Below, in pieces: positions 21,442 through 32,584 of a stretch of 64,000 nucleotides of DNA. The notes beneath the pieces were generated by a model. The model searched no databases, was not told the origin of the DNA, and was given only the letters and a program-made list of their open reading frames with translations. Position numbers and translations under genes: made by a program. The DNA lies in NCBI GenBank assembly GCA_014898415.1, contig RCTD01000015.1, positions 496,001-560,000 of the forward strand, given 5' to 3'. Source of the stretch: Stromatinia cepivora (Eukaryota; Ascomycota; Leotiomycetes; Helotiales; Sclerotiniaceae). Every line of letters starts with the position of its first letter. Positions within the stretch are counted from its first letter, which is position 1.

Positions 21442-23170
21442 ATGTTTTAAAAAATAATAAAACGAGTGGCAGCTCTTTTTATTATTTTCGGCACCGAGGG
21501 GCCGGACTCAAAACTCGTATATATATCCTTTACATTGCATTATCAATTATACACAGCAGATGAGTGTGCCGAGTTCACAAATCAAGAATTATTATGAACT
21601 TAGTGCTGACTGATGGTTTAATTTTGAGTTTTTTTATAGTTATAGTATGGTATTATATTACTCTCATTGACTCTATGTTGCGCTTATACCCCCACCCGAG
21701 ATTATGTTTTTAAAGAACAGGATTCTAACCTTATTGGCCTCAATCGAGATTGATCAACTGATTATAGATTCTTCCCTCCTTCTATAAATCCACCCTCCCA
21801 TTATAAAATCTATCTTCTCATCACAAACAATATCATCTTCACATTACTATTATAAAATTACTCTTTTACTATAAATTCTATCTTTTTATTATAAATTCTA
21901 CCCTCCCGTCACAAACACCACCATCTTCACACTACTACTATGAATTCCACCCTCCCAATATAAATTTTTACCCCCCTCCCCCACCCCTTCTATTCCTCCC
22001 AAAAATATCAAAAAATCTATATAGATTCTAACTATCTCAGACTAGATTCTAAATAGTAGTATCAAAGTAAAATACACTAAATTCTTATAATATCTAAATA
22101 ATTTATTTCACTTATAGTGATATGAGAGTAATTTACCGTATATTATTTCATCACATTACATCTAATAGAAATATTTCCAAGAAATACTAAAAATACATTG
22201 TGGAAGATTTATTCATAATAACAATAATAATAATAATGTAATATCCTGATTTAATATTTAATGTTTTATATATACATATATAAAAAATTAAAATTACTCC
22301 CCTAGATCAACCCTCCATCTCTTATGTCCTTCCCCCCATCTCTTCCCTCCAAACTAATCATAACCATTCATTTTCATTCATTATCTAATTTCCTGATATC
22401 TGACAGGTCCTCTCCAACTCCTCACCGGATTTCCAAATTCCCTTCCCCTTCCTCCCCGCCTACTCCAACTCTAACTCCTAAACCTAGCTAATTTTCCCAA
22501 TCCAAGTATTGCCCCCCTTCCCCGCTTTCCCCCATTTCATCAATTACCCATCCACCCCTATATTTTCCACCCTCCCAGTTCCTCCCCCTCGTCTCCTTCC
22601 TCATCTTTCCTCATCCTTTCCCTTTCCCATCCATGATTCCCGCTTCTTCTATTACAACCATAGCTATCATAGCTATAATTATCATTCACATTCCCTGTTT
22701 CTCCTCATAGCCCTCCCCCTCCTCTCATCCCTATCCCCAAGTATCGCTCTCCCACGCCTCCTAACACCGTATCCAAATCCAAATCCGAATCCACCTCCAT
22801 CCCCAACCACATCTTCACACTCATAACCCCCCTCTCCCCATCAAATTCCTCGCTTTCTCCATCCCCCAGCACTTCTTCATCCTCCTCCTCCTCCCTTCTT
22901 TCCCCCCATCCCCATCCCCACCTCCCATCCCCAACCCCAACCTAACCCAGCACACTACCCACCACCTTATCCGCTTAATAAAACCGGATACTATAGATTG
23001 AAGGGTTACATCGCAGGAAGCTCTACAGTAAGCATTATGTATCAAGCACCCAATGTTGATTTACCGGATCGTAGAAGTGATGTATATGAGAAGGCTGAAG
23101 AGGTAGAAATATGTAATCAGCCACTGATATGAAGTAAAAACTCAGATTAATCTATAGATTACATTAACCG
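21442..23170. other. AT-rich then C/T-rich spacer with degenerate repeats, no gene recognised
   Basis: From about 21760 to 21990 there is a degenerate repeated motif (variants of CCACCCTCCC, TATAAATTCTA and CACAAACA..ATCTTCACA), probably an eroded tandem duplication. The part from 22310 to 22940 is a C/T-rich tract with low-complexity reading frames only. The end of the stretch should hold the 3' UTR of the minus-strand regulator. Confidence 0.4.
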
Positions 23171-25982
23171 CTACCAAGTCTGACCATAAGTGTTACCAGG
23201 CTGGCCAGTGAAGGCAGGAAGATCTCCATCTAATAATGTTTGCCAGTATTCCCAATCCATAGGCGTGATATCAGGCATTGAAGTATCAAGAAAAGAATCC
23301 GAGGCCAGCCAAGGCTGTTCCTGAGGCATTTGCATTGAACGTGCAGCTTGTGATGGTTGTGGTGGTGGTATGCAATCAGGTGGTTTGTGTCTAACATAAG
23401 ATTCAGCTGTAGCGGGCATTTGCCAGTGATCTACCGTTCTGAATGGATCCAAAATATCATCATGTTGCTCTACAGATCTTTGAACGTGGTCGTGTTTTTG
23501 CCTCTGGGATCGCAGAATTGATATAAACTTTGGTGGTGTGACTTGATCTGGTGAATTTCCACCTTCTCTTTTTTCCCAAGCTTTGAGTACCAAATTACCC
23601 AAGGCAAAATATAGGCTATTCTTAGTATCATTAAGCATTTCCGCACGAAACTCATATGCAAGTTCGACTTGTTGCCATGCTTTATCCACCAATTCTCCCC
23701 TTTCTCTGCGTCGAAGTTCGCTGAGCAAATATATAAATGTATCCACTTGAAAATGTACATGAATATGCCAGAGATACCTTTGGACAAGTTTTTCGGAATG
23801 ACCTATGCCATCATATTCAAGCATCTTCAATGATTCATTAAAAAGCATATCTCTTTCCTTCTGTGGCATACTCGCACCTTTATCAGGATATTGCCGTGGG
23901 TGATGAGCCATTAATCTCATCGTACAGATGACTGATTTGGCAACATATATCGACAGTAAATGTAAAGGTATTGATGGATCACAATATTGCAAATACTTAT
24001 CCTGAAGTCTGGCTTCCAATTCATCGATAGTCTTGTCTTTTTCAGTGATAACGTTCGAACATGGAGGAATATGCGATGGATCACCATGATGACCACCTCT
24101 ATGACCACGTCGGCCACCACCACCACCATCACCTCCATGTCCATGTCCATGTCCATGACCTCCATTGCCAAAGCTATTAGCTTTTCGAATGGCTTGTGAA
24201 ACTTCATATCGAATACAACAGAAAAGCATTTCAGTTGCTCCGGCTCGTTCAGGTGGAGGTTCTGTCATGTCGGGAGTGAGATCACTATCACTAACATTGA
24301 GTGGTAACTTTGTATCGAATTTTGCAAGCCACTGTGTGATATAAGTCAATAAAATCTTGAATAGAAATGGAGAAAATATTTTCAGGAAGACGATAAAGGA
24401 ATGTTGAGAATGGGGTGAGTTGCGACATAGAACGAGAATATATACTAACAGCAGGGAATCCTGCGCCACATAATTTTGCAGCAAAACCATCAAGGAAAAC
24501 TACCTGCCACCAAACTCTCCTTCTCATTTCTGTGTCGAAAGGAGATAAATTATGAGAAGATCCATCACGATGAATACCCAATCTTTGACCAATTCGAACA
24601 GCAGAACCTGTCAAGATCCAAAATGCATGAGCATCATAATGCTTACGAGCTGCAAGCTATTGATATGGAATTAATTACAAAAATACACAATTCGTTGCAA
24701 TGGTGCCAGGAAAAGATGTTGGTATTTGGGTCATTCGAGTAAAAGGAGACAAGGAATAGTAGGGCTAACTTACAAGAAATAAACAATAAGCTTGTAAGGC
24801 AGTCAAATTAAGGGATTTAATATATTTGACATTAATAAGAGCTTGTTGTGTAGCATGAGAGTATCTTGATAGAAGTACGGATCTTGGTTCATTGAAAGTA
24901 CTCTCACATTCATCGTCTTTTAGTGAGCCGATAGATAAAAGGTATATGGCGAACATTAGAGCTTCTGTAGGTTTCGGAATATGATCCATATCTGAAGTTG
25001 CTTCTAAGATCATCTCCTGAACTGTCGGAGCATGAAAAAGTTTTATCAATGGGTTCACATTGGTCAAAAAGATTTGCCATAACCTGAAAATTGTAACAGG
25101 TTGCGGGTGGAGGCTTCTCAGGTTTCTTTTTGAACTAATCAAGTTACCAAGAAGAATGGTTGATTCTTCTGGGAAGAGGGGATTGTCATTATTATCATCA
25201 TCTTCTGATGAAACTTGAAATGCATCTTTTGGATCTTGTAATTCATTACTGAGATTCTCCCAAACAGGGCTAAAGTCGGTTAGCAAATACATTCTAATCC
25301 GAAGGGATTCAAAGGAGAGCTCGCACTTTTCTATGTAACGAGAGTTACCATGTTTAGAAAACAATTGACCTTTTCCAACTTTAGAACCATGAGGACAACC
25401 CATGGAATGATGCCCATGTGATTCATGAGGGCCATGAGGACCGTGAGGACCGTGAGGACCATGGTTACATCGATGTTTCTGTGGCCCAGATTGATTCTCA
25501 TTATTGTCGGTCCCGGTAACTGTAGTAGCTTCTTTACCTTTACTGGTACTTGATAAAACTTGGTGAGTAGAACCTGATTCATCAGCACCTGCATCATCAG
25601 TGCCACTTGCATTTGCACTTCCAATACCACCAGTAACACCACCATTAACAGCATCAGCAACACCATCATCCTCAATTCGAATTCCATTGACCCTCAATAA
25701 ATGTTCATATTTTCTTAATCTTGCAGCCACATCCAATTCACTAAGTTTACGTCTTCTTCGACGTGGAGCAGCAGGTGTACTGGGAATACATTCAGCATGT
25801 GCTTTAAGACAATTTGAACATTTAGGTTTTTGTCGGTCGCATCGTACTTTTCTCTGTTGACAGAGAATACAAGAATGACCACGGGTTATCTTTTGATGTA
25901 TTGGTTGAGTTGGAGGTGGGATTGTAGAATCAGGAGGTTGTGGAGGGATTGTAGAATCAGGAGGTTGAGGAGAGGACTCCAT
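23171..25982 (-). CDS. Zn2Cys6 transcription factor with fungal-specific regulatory domain and His-rich linkers (three exons)
   Basis: Exons are 25982-24774, 24656-24450 and 24331-23171, all joined in phase 0, giving 858 residues. Introns are 117 and 118 bp (minus donors GTAAGT and GTTAGT, acceptors ATAG and CACAG). The splices restore the family text [16 protein letters not shown] and [17 protein letters not shown]. The N-terminus has a tandem duplication of QPPDSTIPP. The Zn2Cys6 cluster is complete with Cys 38, 41, 48, 55, 58 and 65, followed by a poly-Arg patch (74-78) and a short linker helix. The middle domain includes [19 protein letters not shown] and [20 protein letters not shown], encoded mostly by exon 2. 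Two His-rich stretches stand out: [19 protein letters not shown] at 174-192 and a HGHGHG/GGGGG run near 528. Target genes are not deducible. Confidence 0.88.
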
Positions 25983-26012
25983 GATGATGTGAAGATATAA
26001 GAAAATTAAAGT

Positions 26013-26160
26013 ATGAGTGGATGGATGAGTGGATGGATGAGTGGATGGATGAGTGGATGGATGAGTGGATGGATGAGTGGATGGATGAGTGGATGGATGA
26101 GTGGATGGATGAGTGGATGGATGAGTGGATGGATGAGTGGATGGATGAGTGGATGGATGA
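26013..26160. repeat. 12-bp minisatellite (ATGAGTGGATGG)x12
   Basis: The array is 148 bp, about 12.3 perfect copies of a 12-base unit, followed by two diverged GGATGGATGATAATT units. It sits 30 bp upstream of the regulator ATG at 25982, so it is probably transcribed as part of the 5' UTR. Because 12 is a multiple of three, it stays open in several frames and yields repetitive pseudo-proteins on both strands. These are not genes. Confidence 0.95.
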
Positions 26161-27239
26161 TAATTGGATGGATGATAATTGATGTGATGAAGGAGTCGTG
26201 AATTGACGGAGATTCGGAAGCTTCGGGAGTTTCATCAAGATTTCTTCCCCAAGATGCAACAACACCATAAATAAACCTCACTGATTTTTGCTGTTGGTCG
26301 AGCTTGTGATCATTACTTCAATATGAGGTCTTCAAATCCGTACAAATATTTTCTTTTCTCAATATCAAGTGATATTCAAGAGGGAGTGAGGCTAATTTGA
26401 TAGCATGGTGGTGGTTGTTTTTTTGATCAATTTCCTGAGGTTGTCTGGTCGGAGGTTCGGCATTTCTTCGGTCCCGACAAATGAATGTTCTTTCCTAATT
26501 TGTTCAATCTTTGAAGCTTTCTCATTGGTCTAGAAGGAGGTGAAAAAGCTCGTGAGCCTCATTATTACTTCAATTGGTAGGACAATAATATGAAGGCAAA
26601 GGGACGGTACAATTCATTTTTGTTGAAAGGAAGTTCTGTGTTATGTTACTCTTCACCCTCTCCACACTTTGTATATAATTACTTACTAATCTGCCAGAAA
26701 TACATTACCATAACCGTAACAGTGCCATTCTTTTGTTATTTACACTGTCGTTCTCCTCTTATCATCTATTCTTGCTGTCTTTGAGTTTTTGTGGGCAGCA
26801 GTTTATCAGCCTTCTGCTCTCACCTTTTGTTGTTCCTTGAATATTTTGCTCATCTACTACTTCAATGTGATTTTATCTCATATATAATATTAACATCGAG
26901 ATTCAGCAAACACGCTTTGACTGATATTATATTCATCTAAAGGATTTATTCATTCAAGGGATCTACTCATTATAAATATTGCACCTTCTTCATTTATATT
27001 TTCTGATCCAGAGTCCCAAAGTCGGCGACTTGATGTTATAAGTTTCCTAGCTCAAGAACCATTGCCAGCTCAAATTTCCTAGATTGTAGTCGATATCCGA
27101 TTATTGAGACGAGACTTCTCGTAAATGACTAATAAGGAAAAGTTATAATTAGACATCCCGCGTCAACCTAAGCAGTCAAAACCCAAAACTAATCAAAAAT
27201 ACACACACAGCCAACCACCACCAGCAATCTCAACAAGTA

Positions 27240-27345
27240 CATCTAAACATCTAAACATCTAAACATCTAAACATCTAAACATCTAAACATCTAAACATCT
27301 AAACATCTAAACATCTAAACATCTAAACACTAAACATCTAAACCT
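27240..27345. repeat. 8-bp tandem repeat (AAACATCT)
   Basis: About a dozen copies of an 8-base unit run nearly without change until a shortened unit near 27327. They are located between the upstream region of the regulator and the PAQR fragment. Confidence 0.9.
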
Positions 27346-27409
27346 CTATCTCTACACCAACCCAACCCCTCTAAAAACCCTACAAAACCCCTCAAAAACC
27401 TCAAGAACC

Positions 27410-27568
27410 TTAAGTGCAACGAAACCCCTCAGAATGTATATGATCAAAAGCTCTCAAAAGCCTAGTTATATAAGCCAATCCTGCAAAAATAACCATGAAA
27501 TGCAGAATTTGATGACTGGAACCCACGATGTCGTGTCGTCTAGGAAAGCATTTTTCGGGGATCCGGTG
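27410..27568 (-). pseudogene. C-terminal fragment of a PAQR/hemolysin-III family membrane protein
   Basis: About 52 codons up to a TAA at 27410-27412 match the last transmembrane segment and tail of PAQR (adiponectin-receptor/hemolysin-III, fungal IZH-like) proteins. The visible text is RIPEKCFPRRHDIVGSSHQI followed by LHFMVIFAGLAYITRLLRAF. The family signature is a D-I/Y-x-GSSHQIxH motif before a hydrophobic helix; its His is a metal ligand in this family. Upstream (27569-28100, minus) I find none of the other six helices, so this is a truncated relic rather than a gene. The residue after the upstream boundary does not continue the family pattern. Confidence 0.65.
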
Positions 27569-27631
27569 GGGGTTTGGTAGCAAACTTTCCAAATATGAGT
27601 CTATCTGCTCAACGAGTAGCAATAGTATCAA

Positions 27632-28141
27632 ACGAAAGAAAGAATATCTATGTTTTGGGGCCTGCGAAGAAAATTCTCTGTCTTATTTTTTGTTAGTATT
27701 ACATGATTATATGATCAGGAAAAAAGTAATAATATTTAAAACAAAGGGCTCTAAAACATCTTGGGCGCCAGCTCACCCTAATTTATCGATACCAAAAAAC
27801 ATACAAATGAATCTGTATCACATGTGCAGCAGCTGAATCACAATACTATTGTATATTTATATCATCGGTAGATATTATCCTAGTGTTGGAGCGTGTCTTG
27901 CAGAACCTTCTTCGAAGTAAGGTTGCGTTCGCATTTGGTCTAATACAAAAAGATATGACCTGTGTCCTTGAAACAAATGAGGCACGGAAAATAGTGATGA
28001 GAGAAAGGGGTGAGTCAGGGGAAGAGCATTAAGTGATGATATTTCCCACCGCGCTGGCACACTATCAACTCTCCTTGCACAAAGTAAATACAAACAATCT
28101 AGTCATTCCCTCTTCTCCCCATTTTTCTTGCCAGTATTGCG
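27632..28141. other. Spacer between divergent gene remnants, nothing recognised
   Basis: About 500 bases between the PAQR fragment (minus) and the membrane-protein gene (plus). No further PAQR helices, RNA gene or repeat was recognised. Confidence 0.35.
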
Positions 28142-29994
28142 ATGCTCTTCCCCACTTCTTCTATATTTTGCTATCTTTCATTAATCTCTACATCAACAAG
28201 TGCACCATTTCTCAAACCCAGCAACGAGACAACCACAGAATGGGTAGCCGATCCCAATGGCCGAGGCACATTTTCCCTCGTCGTTTCTTGTCTCTTGACT
28301 TTATCGCTTTGTGTTTGGTCGGCTATGCATCTCAATATTCCTAGGCCAGATCATCCTGCAAGTCATGAATATATCAGAGGAATCAAATGGGGGATTGTGG
28401 GGGTTTTTGCTCCAGAGTTGGTCGTGTTTGCCGCCTCGAGACAGTATAATTCTGCGGTAGCTTTGCGGGATTCGGTTTAGAAGAGGATTAAAGAGGGTGT
28501 GCAATCTCAGGACGGGATCACGGAGGTGATGCATTCTGAGCTTAGTAAACAGGATGGGAGGGTATTCGAAGAGGTAATTCTTCTGCTCTCTCTTCTCACT
28601 GAGCTACTTTTAAGAGGATTCGTCAGCGGGAGACTTATTAGGTTACTAATGGTTATTAGTTTGGAATTCCCGCGCCCAAATTCGAAGCACAGGAAATCAT
28701 TTCACCCTGGACTACCGTTCACGGCTTCTATGCCGGTATGGGATGCTTCGTATTCGATTTTGAAAACCCCTCTGAAAACACTCTACTATTCATCACCCCT
28801 TACACCCGCTTAACACTTACTGCCCGTGGCGTCAGTCTCCTAGCACAACGCGGCCACCTACCCAACATAAGCAAGCGAGAAATCGTCGACAAAAGTAAAG
28901 CCGACATGATGGCCAAACTCCTCGTTATTCTCCAAGCAGGCTGGATGCTAGTACAAGTAATCGGACGACTAGTGACTGGTCTTCCAGTCACTCTTCTGGA
29001 AGTTAATACATTGTGTCATGTTCTTTGCGCTTTTTTCATCTTTCTACTATGGTGGCATAAACCTCGCTCTATAATGGTCCCTACGAAATTGGGAGGGGGC
29101 TGGGTGGGACCTCTTTGTGCGTGTGTGTATGTGGGTGGTCGGGTCGGTGGGCACGGTAGCGGGCATCCCGGAATTCTCAAGAGATCATGGAAGGATTCGG
29201 AGTTGTCGAGATTTGCGTATGTTCCTCCTGAAACAAATGACGGAACTCCCGAGGAACCCGCAAGCGACACCACACCACCCAACCCACCAGCAGAGAAAAC
29301 TCCCTCTACCGAATTCGATACCACAATCGCAAATCTATATGAAGCCGCCAAAAATTCTCCCCACGGATTCTTCGTCCCGTCAAAATCCTACCTCAACGCA
29401 AACGGTACATCGAAACGCGACCCCGACGAAAAAGAAAATGCACAATACCTCCTAACCGCCAGTCCGAAGCAACTTGCACGGTGGCAACTTGCAGCCCAAG
29501 CCATCCACACCCACCCCGCCCTCCACTCACGCTTCACACTCCACCGCAACAGCACTCCACCCCCCCTCACACAAAACCCACAAGCAACCCCACAAACAAC
29601 GCACGAACCACTCCTCGAACCACTCCTCTCGGTCTCCTCCTCCAACTGGCCCAGCGAAGATCTCCTCCGTAGCATCGGCGGCCTAATAATGGGCATGACA
29701 CTCTGGCTCGCCAGTATCCTCTTCGGGTGCGTACACGTAGCCGCATGGTACGATTACTTCCCCTCTTTATTCGAACAATGGATGTGGCGAGCCAGCGCCA
29801 TCTATATTATATTTTCCGGGGCATTATGGTTATATATTAATGGGGTTGCGAGGGCGAGTAAACGGGTGGATGATTTTTGGGATCGGTTTCTCGCGTTAAG
29901 GGTTCATGGGGTTGTGTATTTCGTTATTGGGTTTTTGTGTACGGTTTGTGGGTTGGCATATGTGGTTGCTAGGGTTTTGCCGGTTGGGGCGTAG
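28142..29994 (+). pseudogene. Fungal multi-pass membrane protein gene with an in-frame stop codon
   Basis: Exon 1 is 28142-28573 and exon 2 is 28660-29994, with an 86-bp intron (donor GTAATT, branch ACTAAT, acceptor TTATTAG). The phase-0 join restores EE-FGIPAPKFEAQEIISPWT. The N-terminus looks like a signal peptide (MLFPTSSIFCYLSLISTS). It is followed by a hydrophobic helix (FSLVVSCLLTLSLCVWSAMH), a WxxxHGFYAGMG-type segment, more helices, a Ser/Pro-rich loop and three C-terminal helices. The coding length would be about 588 codons. A TAG at 28478-28480 interrupts exon 1 after VALRDSV while the same frame continues family-like on the other side (KRIKEGVQSQDG). No intron of plausible size removes it. 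The family is a common fungal membrane protein of unknown function. It may be a pseudogene, a strain-specific null, or a sequencing error. Confidence 0.65.
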
Positions 29995-31585
29995 GGACGC
30001 CGGATTGGACGATGGTTGTGCCGCATTTGTAGTTTTTGTTTTTTTTTGTTGAAAGAACGGAAGGGAAAGGAGCGATTTGGGATGAATATGCGATTTTGAA
30101 TGAAGTTTGTTGAGGGGGTAAGAAGTGATATCAATAGTTGAGATAAATTATCTGAGAATATTAGAGGCGAAAGTACCATGTATTCACAAAATTCTATTTT
30201 AGAAGTTTTGACTCCTTGAACTCTTACCCTGAGAAAACTCATCTCGGCTTAAACCATCCCACCATTCCACCAAGTACCTCAACCCACTTCCCAACCAAGA
30301 ATTCCCATTTCAAGATTCTCCAAATCCAAAATAAGCCCTCTAATAAATATATCAAGTCTCTCTCCCGATCAACTCGCAACAAAGATGAGAATTCTATTTT
30401 CTTGACCATATATCTAACCCCTTAACCTTTTTGTTCATGTTAGTTTGATTTTTAGCGAAGTCAATTGAAAGAATGATATGATATGGTATTATATTAATAT
30501 ATACCTAATAACTTCAGCTGATTGTTATTTTAAGATTTAGGATTTTGATTGATTTAATTTACAGACAGGAAAATTTTCATATCTGTAAGGTTATTTGGAC
30601 ATAGGGAAAAAATATTTATTTTTCTCTACTATTTTTGCCGCTGCTGATAACTACAAGTACAAGTAAAGAAAATGTCTATCCGTACCGGAAGAGGGAAAGC
30701 GTAAGAAGATTCACATACACAAAAACACCACTCTGACATTCTAGCTTAAATAATCCTACCCCTACTCCTCCCGCTTCCTCATACTCAGACTCAGACTTGG
30801 AGAATGACGCCAGAAAATAAAATAAAAGATTACAATACAATACTTGATAAATATAGAATCACGCGAAAAGGAGAAGAGATTGTCTTCAAACGATTAGTGA
30901 ATGATGGATTGAATGGGGAATGGGGGGTGAGGAGTAAGGGGGGGGGGGGGGGCTTAGTCGGATGGGGAGGTTGTGTATTGGAGGGTGGGAGAGGGATGTG
31001 TGGGAGGGGGATTAAAGGGGTTTTTGCTGGTAGGGAGGAGAAAGAAGTGAGTTTTGAGGGGAGATGGTGGTGGAGTAGAGGAGAATGTAGATATCAATAG
31101 TTAATAATGAAAATAGACAGTTGACTAATAGCTAGATGTTAACAGTAAATGTTTCAAAGTTCTATAAACCGTAATCCAATATCTTCAGAAGAGATATAAA
31201 GGTTCAATAAATGTTCAAAAGAGAAATGTAATTATGTCATGATTATCAGAAGATAGTATGTTCTATTCCGGACAGATCTCTTCTATAAAGCAACCTCTCT
31301 ATATGCATCTAATTTCGTTTATCCACTTAGACTCGAGTATCCAAATTTTCCATCACACTTCATTCAGACCGGAATCTCTCACTAAATAACCCCGTATCTA
31401 TTGAATGTTAAACATTCATTGCCAGTATTAAACACAAGCTCGGATATTCAAAGCTACCGGCCCCCACCAAATTGTTCCACCGTGGAAGGACATAACAGAA
31501 ATATCTCAAAATTTCCTTCTATATTTTCCAACCCAACCTCAAATAGCTCAAAAGCGAGACTTCACTGAGTAATATCTCAGGAATC
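29995..31585. other. Spacer between convergent genes, AT-rich with a G15 tract
   Basis: This lies between the 3' ends of two damaged membrane-protein genes. A run of 15 G at about 30938-30952 sits inside a G-rich block (30910-31080). The open frame there (30804-31100) is low complexity and is not accepted as a gene. Nothing else was recognised. Confidence 0.4.
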
Positions 31586-32584
31586 CTACCTTGCTTTATC
31601 CGCTTTTGTAATTTTCTCCTTTGTAGAAAATCTTTTCGACACCGCCGAAATCATCTGTTTAAACCAATAGAAATTCAATAGTGTCAACATGGTATTCGTT
31701 CCCAGATAACCCCAAGCTAACCACATCGGCAATGTCAAGTCTTCAGAGGACACGGAAGATCTGAAGAGTTCCCATTCGGGATCTCCAGGAATTGCGAATT
31801 CGGGGATGGATATTGCGGTGCTTGGAGCATGATAAACCTTCCATATATCTTGGTATAGTTTTGCTGATTGATATACACCCCATACGAGACGACATGAGAA
31901 AAATGTAAATAGTAGAATAATGCCGTTGTAGAGTTGAGCTCGGGAACCCGTCATATTGAGTTTTTCGAAAAACCAGTGAATATTGAGGAATGGATAGAAA
32001 GTTCGTAGAGTACGAAGTTTAGACCGTAATAATTCGCAAATGGTCTCTAAGTATCCTAAGCATTAGCATATACTCGCGCAGTAATATTTGGGTAAAGGAC
32101 TCACGAAACCAATGCCAACCACCAAAAACGCACAAATTGCATGTATCAACGAGCTCAAACCAAGAACATCTAAATGAATAACGCTAGCCATCAAATCCCA
32201 TAAGAAATATCCCATAGCAAAAGCTTGGACAAGAGCTCCAGCTCCGGTATAACCCCATATTCTACTCGTCCAGTCCATGTTCCATCGTTCTTCATCTGTC
32301 CATAGCACCCATAAGGCTAATGTACATATCAACGTGGATTGAACGAATGAGACGACATGAATATTCCAGTTGACCTTACTCCGAGGGGCAAGAGACGGAT
32401 AGATATTTGGGAAGAGTTGAGATAAGATGATATACGAACCATAGGTATCGATGAAGGTATAAAAACAAAATGCAGCGATTATTTCATGTAAATGGAAAGG
32501 TAAACTCTGTAAGTTTAGAAAATCGGATAAAACTTTTCCTTTCGCCACAAATATCTCTGGTGCAGAGAAGAACGGATCAAGCAT
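31586..32584 (-). pseudogene. TLC-domain membrane protein gene with a frameshift
   Basis: Exon 1 is 32584-32105 (160 codons, phase 0) and exon 2 is 32046-31586. The 58-bp intron has donor GTGAGT, branch GCTAAT and acceptor ACTTAG; a nearer AG, nine bases earlier, would give an immediate stop. The product resembles TRAM/LAG1/CLN8 (TLC) proteins: LPFHLHEIIAAFCFYTFID, KVNWNIHVVSFVQSTLICTL, GYFLWDLMASVIHLDVLG, then GF-RPFANYYGLNFVLYELS. At about 31993-31998 one base is missing. The expected continuation (PFLNIHWFFEKLNMTGSRAQ) is present in the next frame and runs on to a stop at 31586. As written the protein would end at 31951 after about 192 residues instead of about 313. TLC proteins act in ceramide synthesis or membrane lipid handling; the exact role here is unknown. 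Confidence 0.75.

Larger units (their letters stand above)
25983..27405. other. Promoter-side spacer of the regulator, with two tandem repeat arrays
   Basis: Apart from the 12-bp array just upstream of the regulator start and the 8-bp array at 27240-27345, this is AT-rich sequence with no recognised gene. The regulator's promoter should lie here. Confidence 0.4.

Noticed and set aside
22509..22826. Pro/Phe/Ser-rich frame
   Set aside because: Translation of a C/T-rich tract without protein features.
26006..26281. Repetitive frames (MSGW, IHPL and HSSI repeats)
   Set aside because: Direct by-products of the 12-bp minisatellite, which stays open in several frames.
27240..27345. CRISPR-like periodicity
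   Set aside because: A pure 8-bp tandem repeat without spacers, in a eukaryotic genome.
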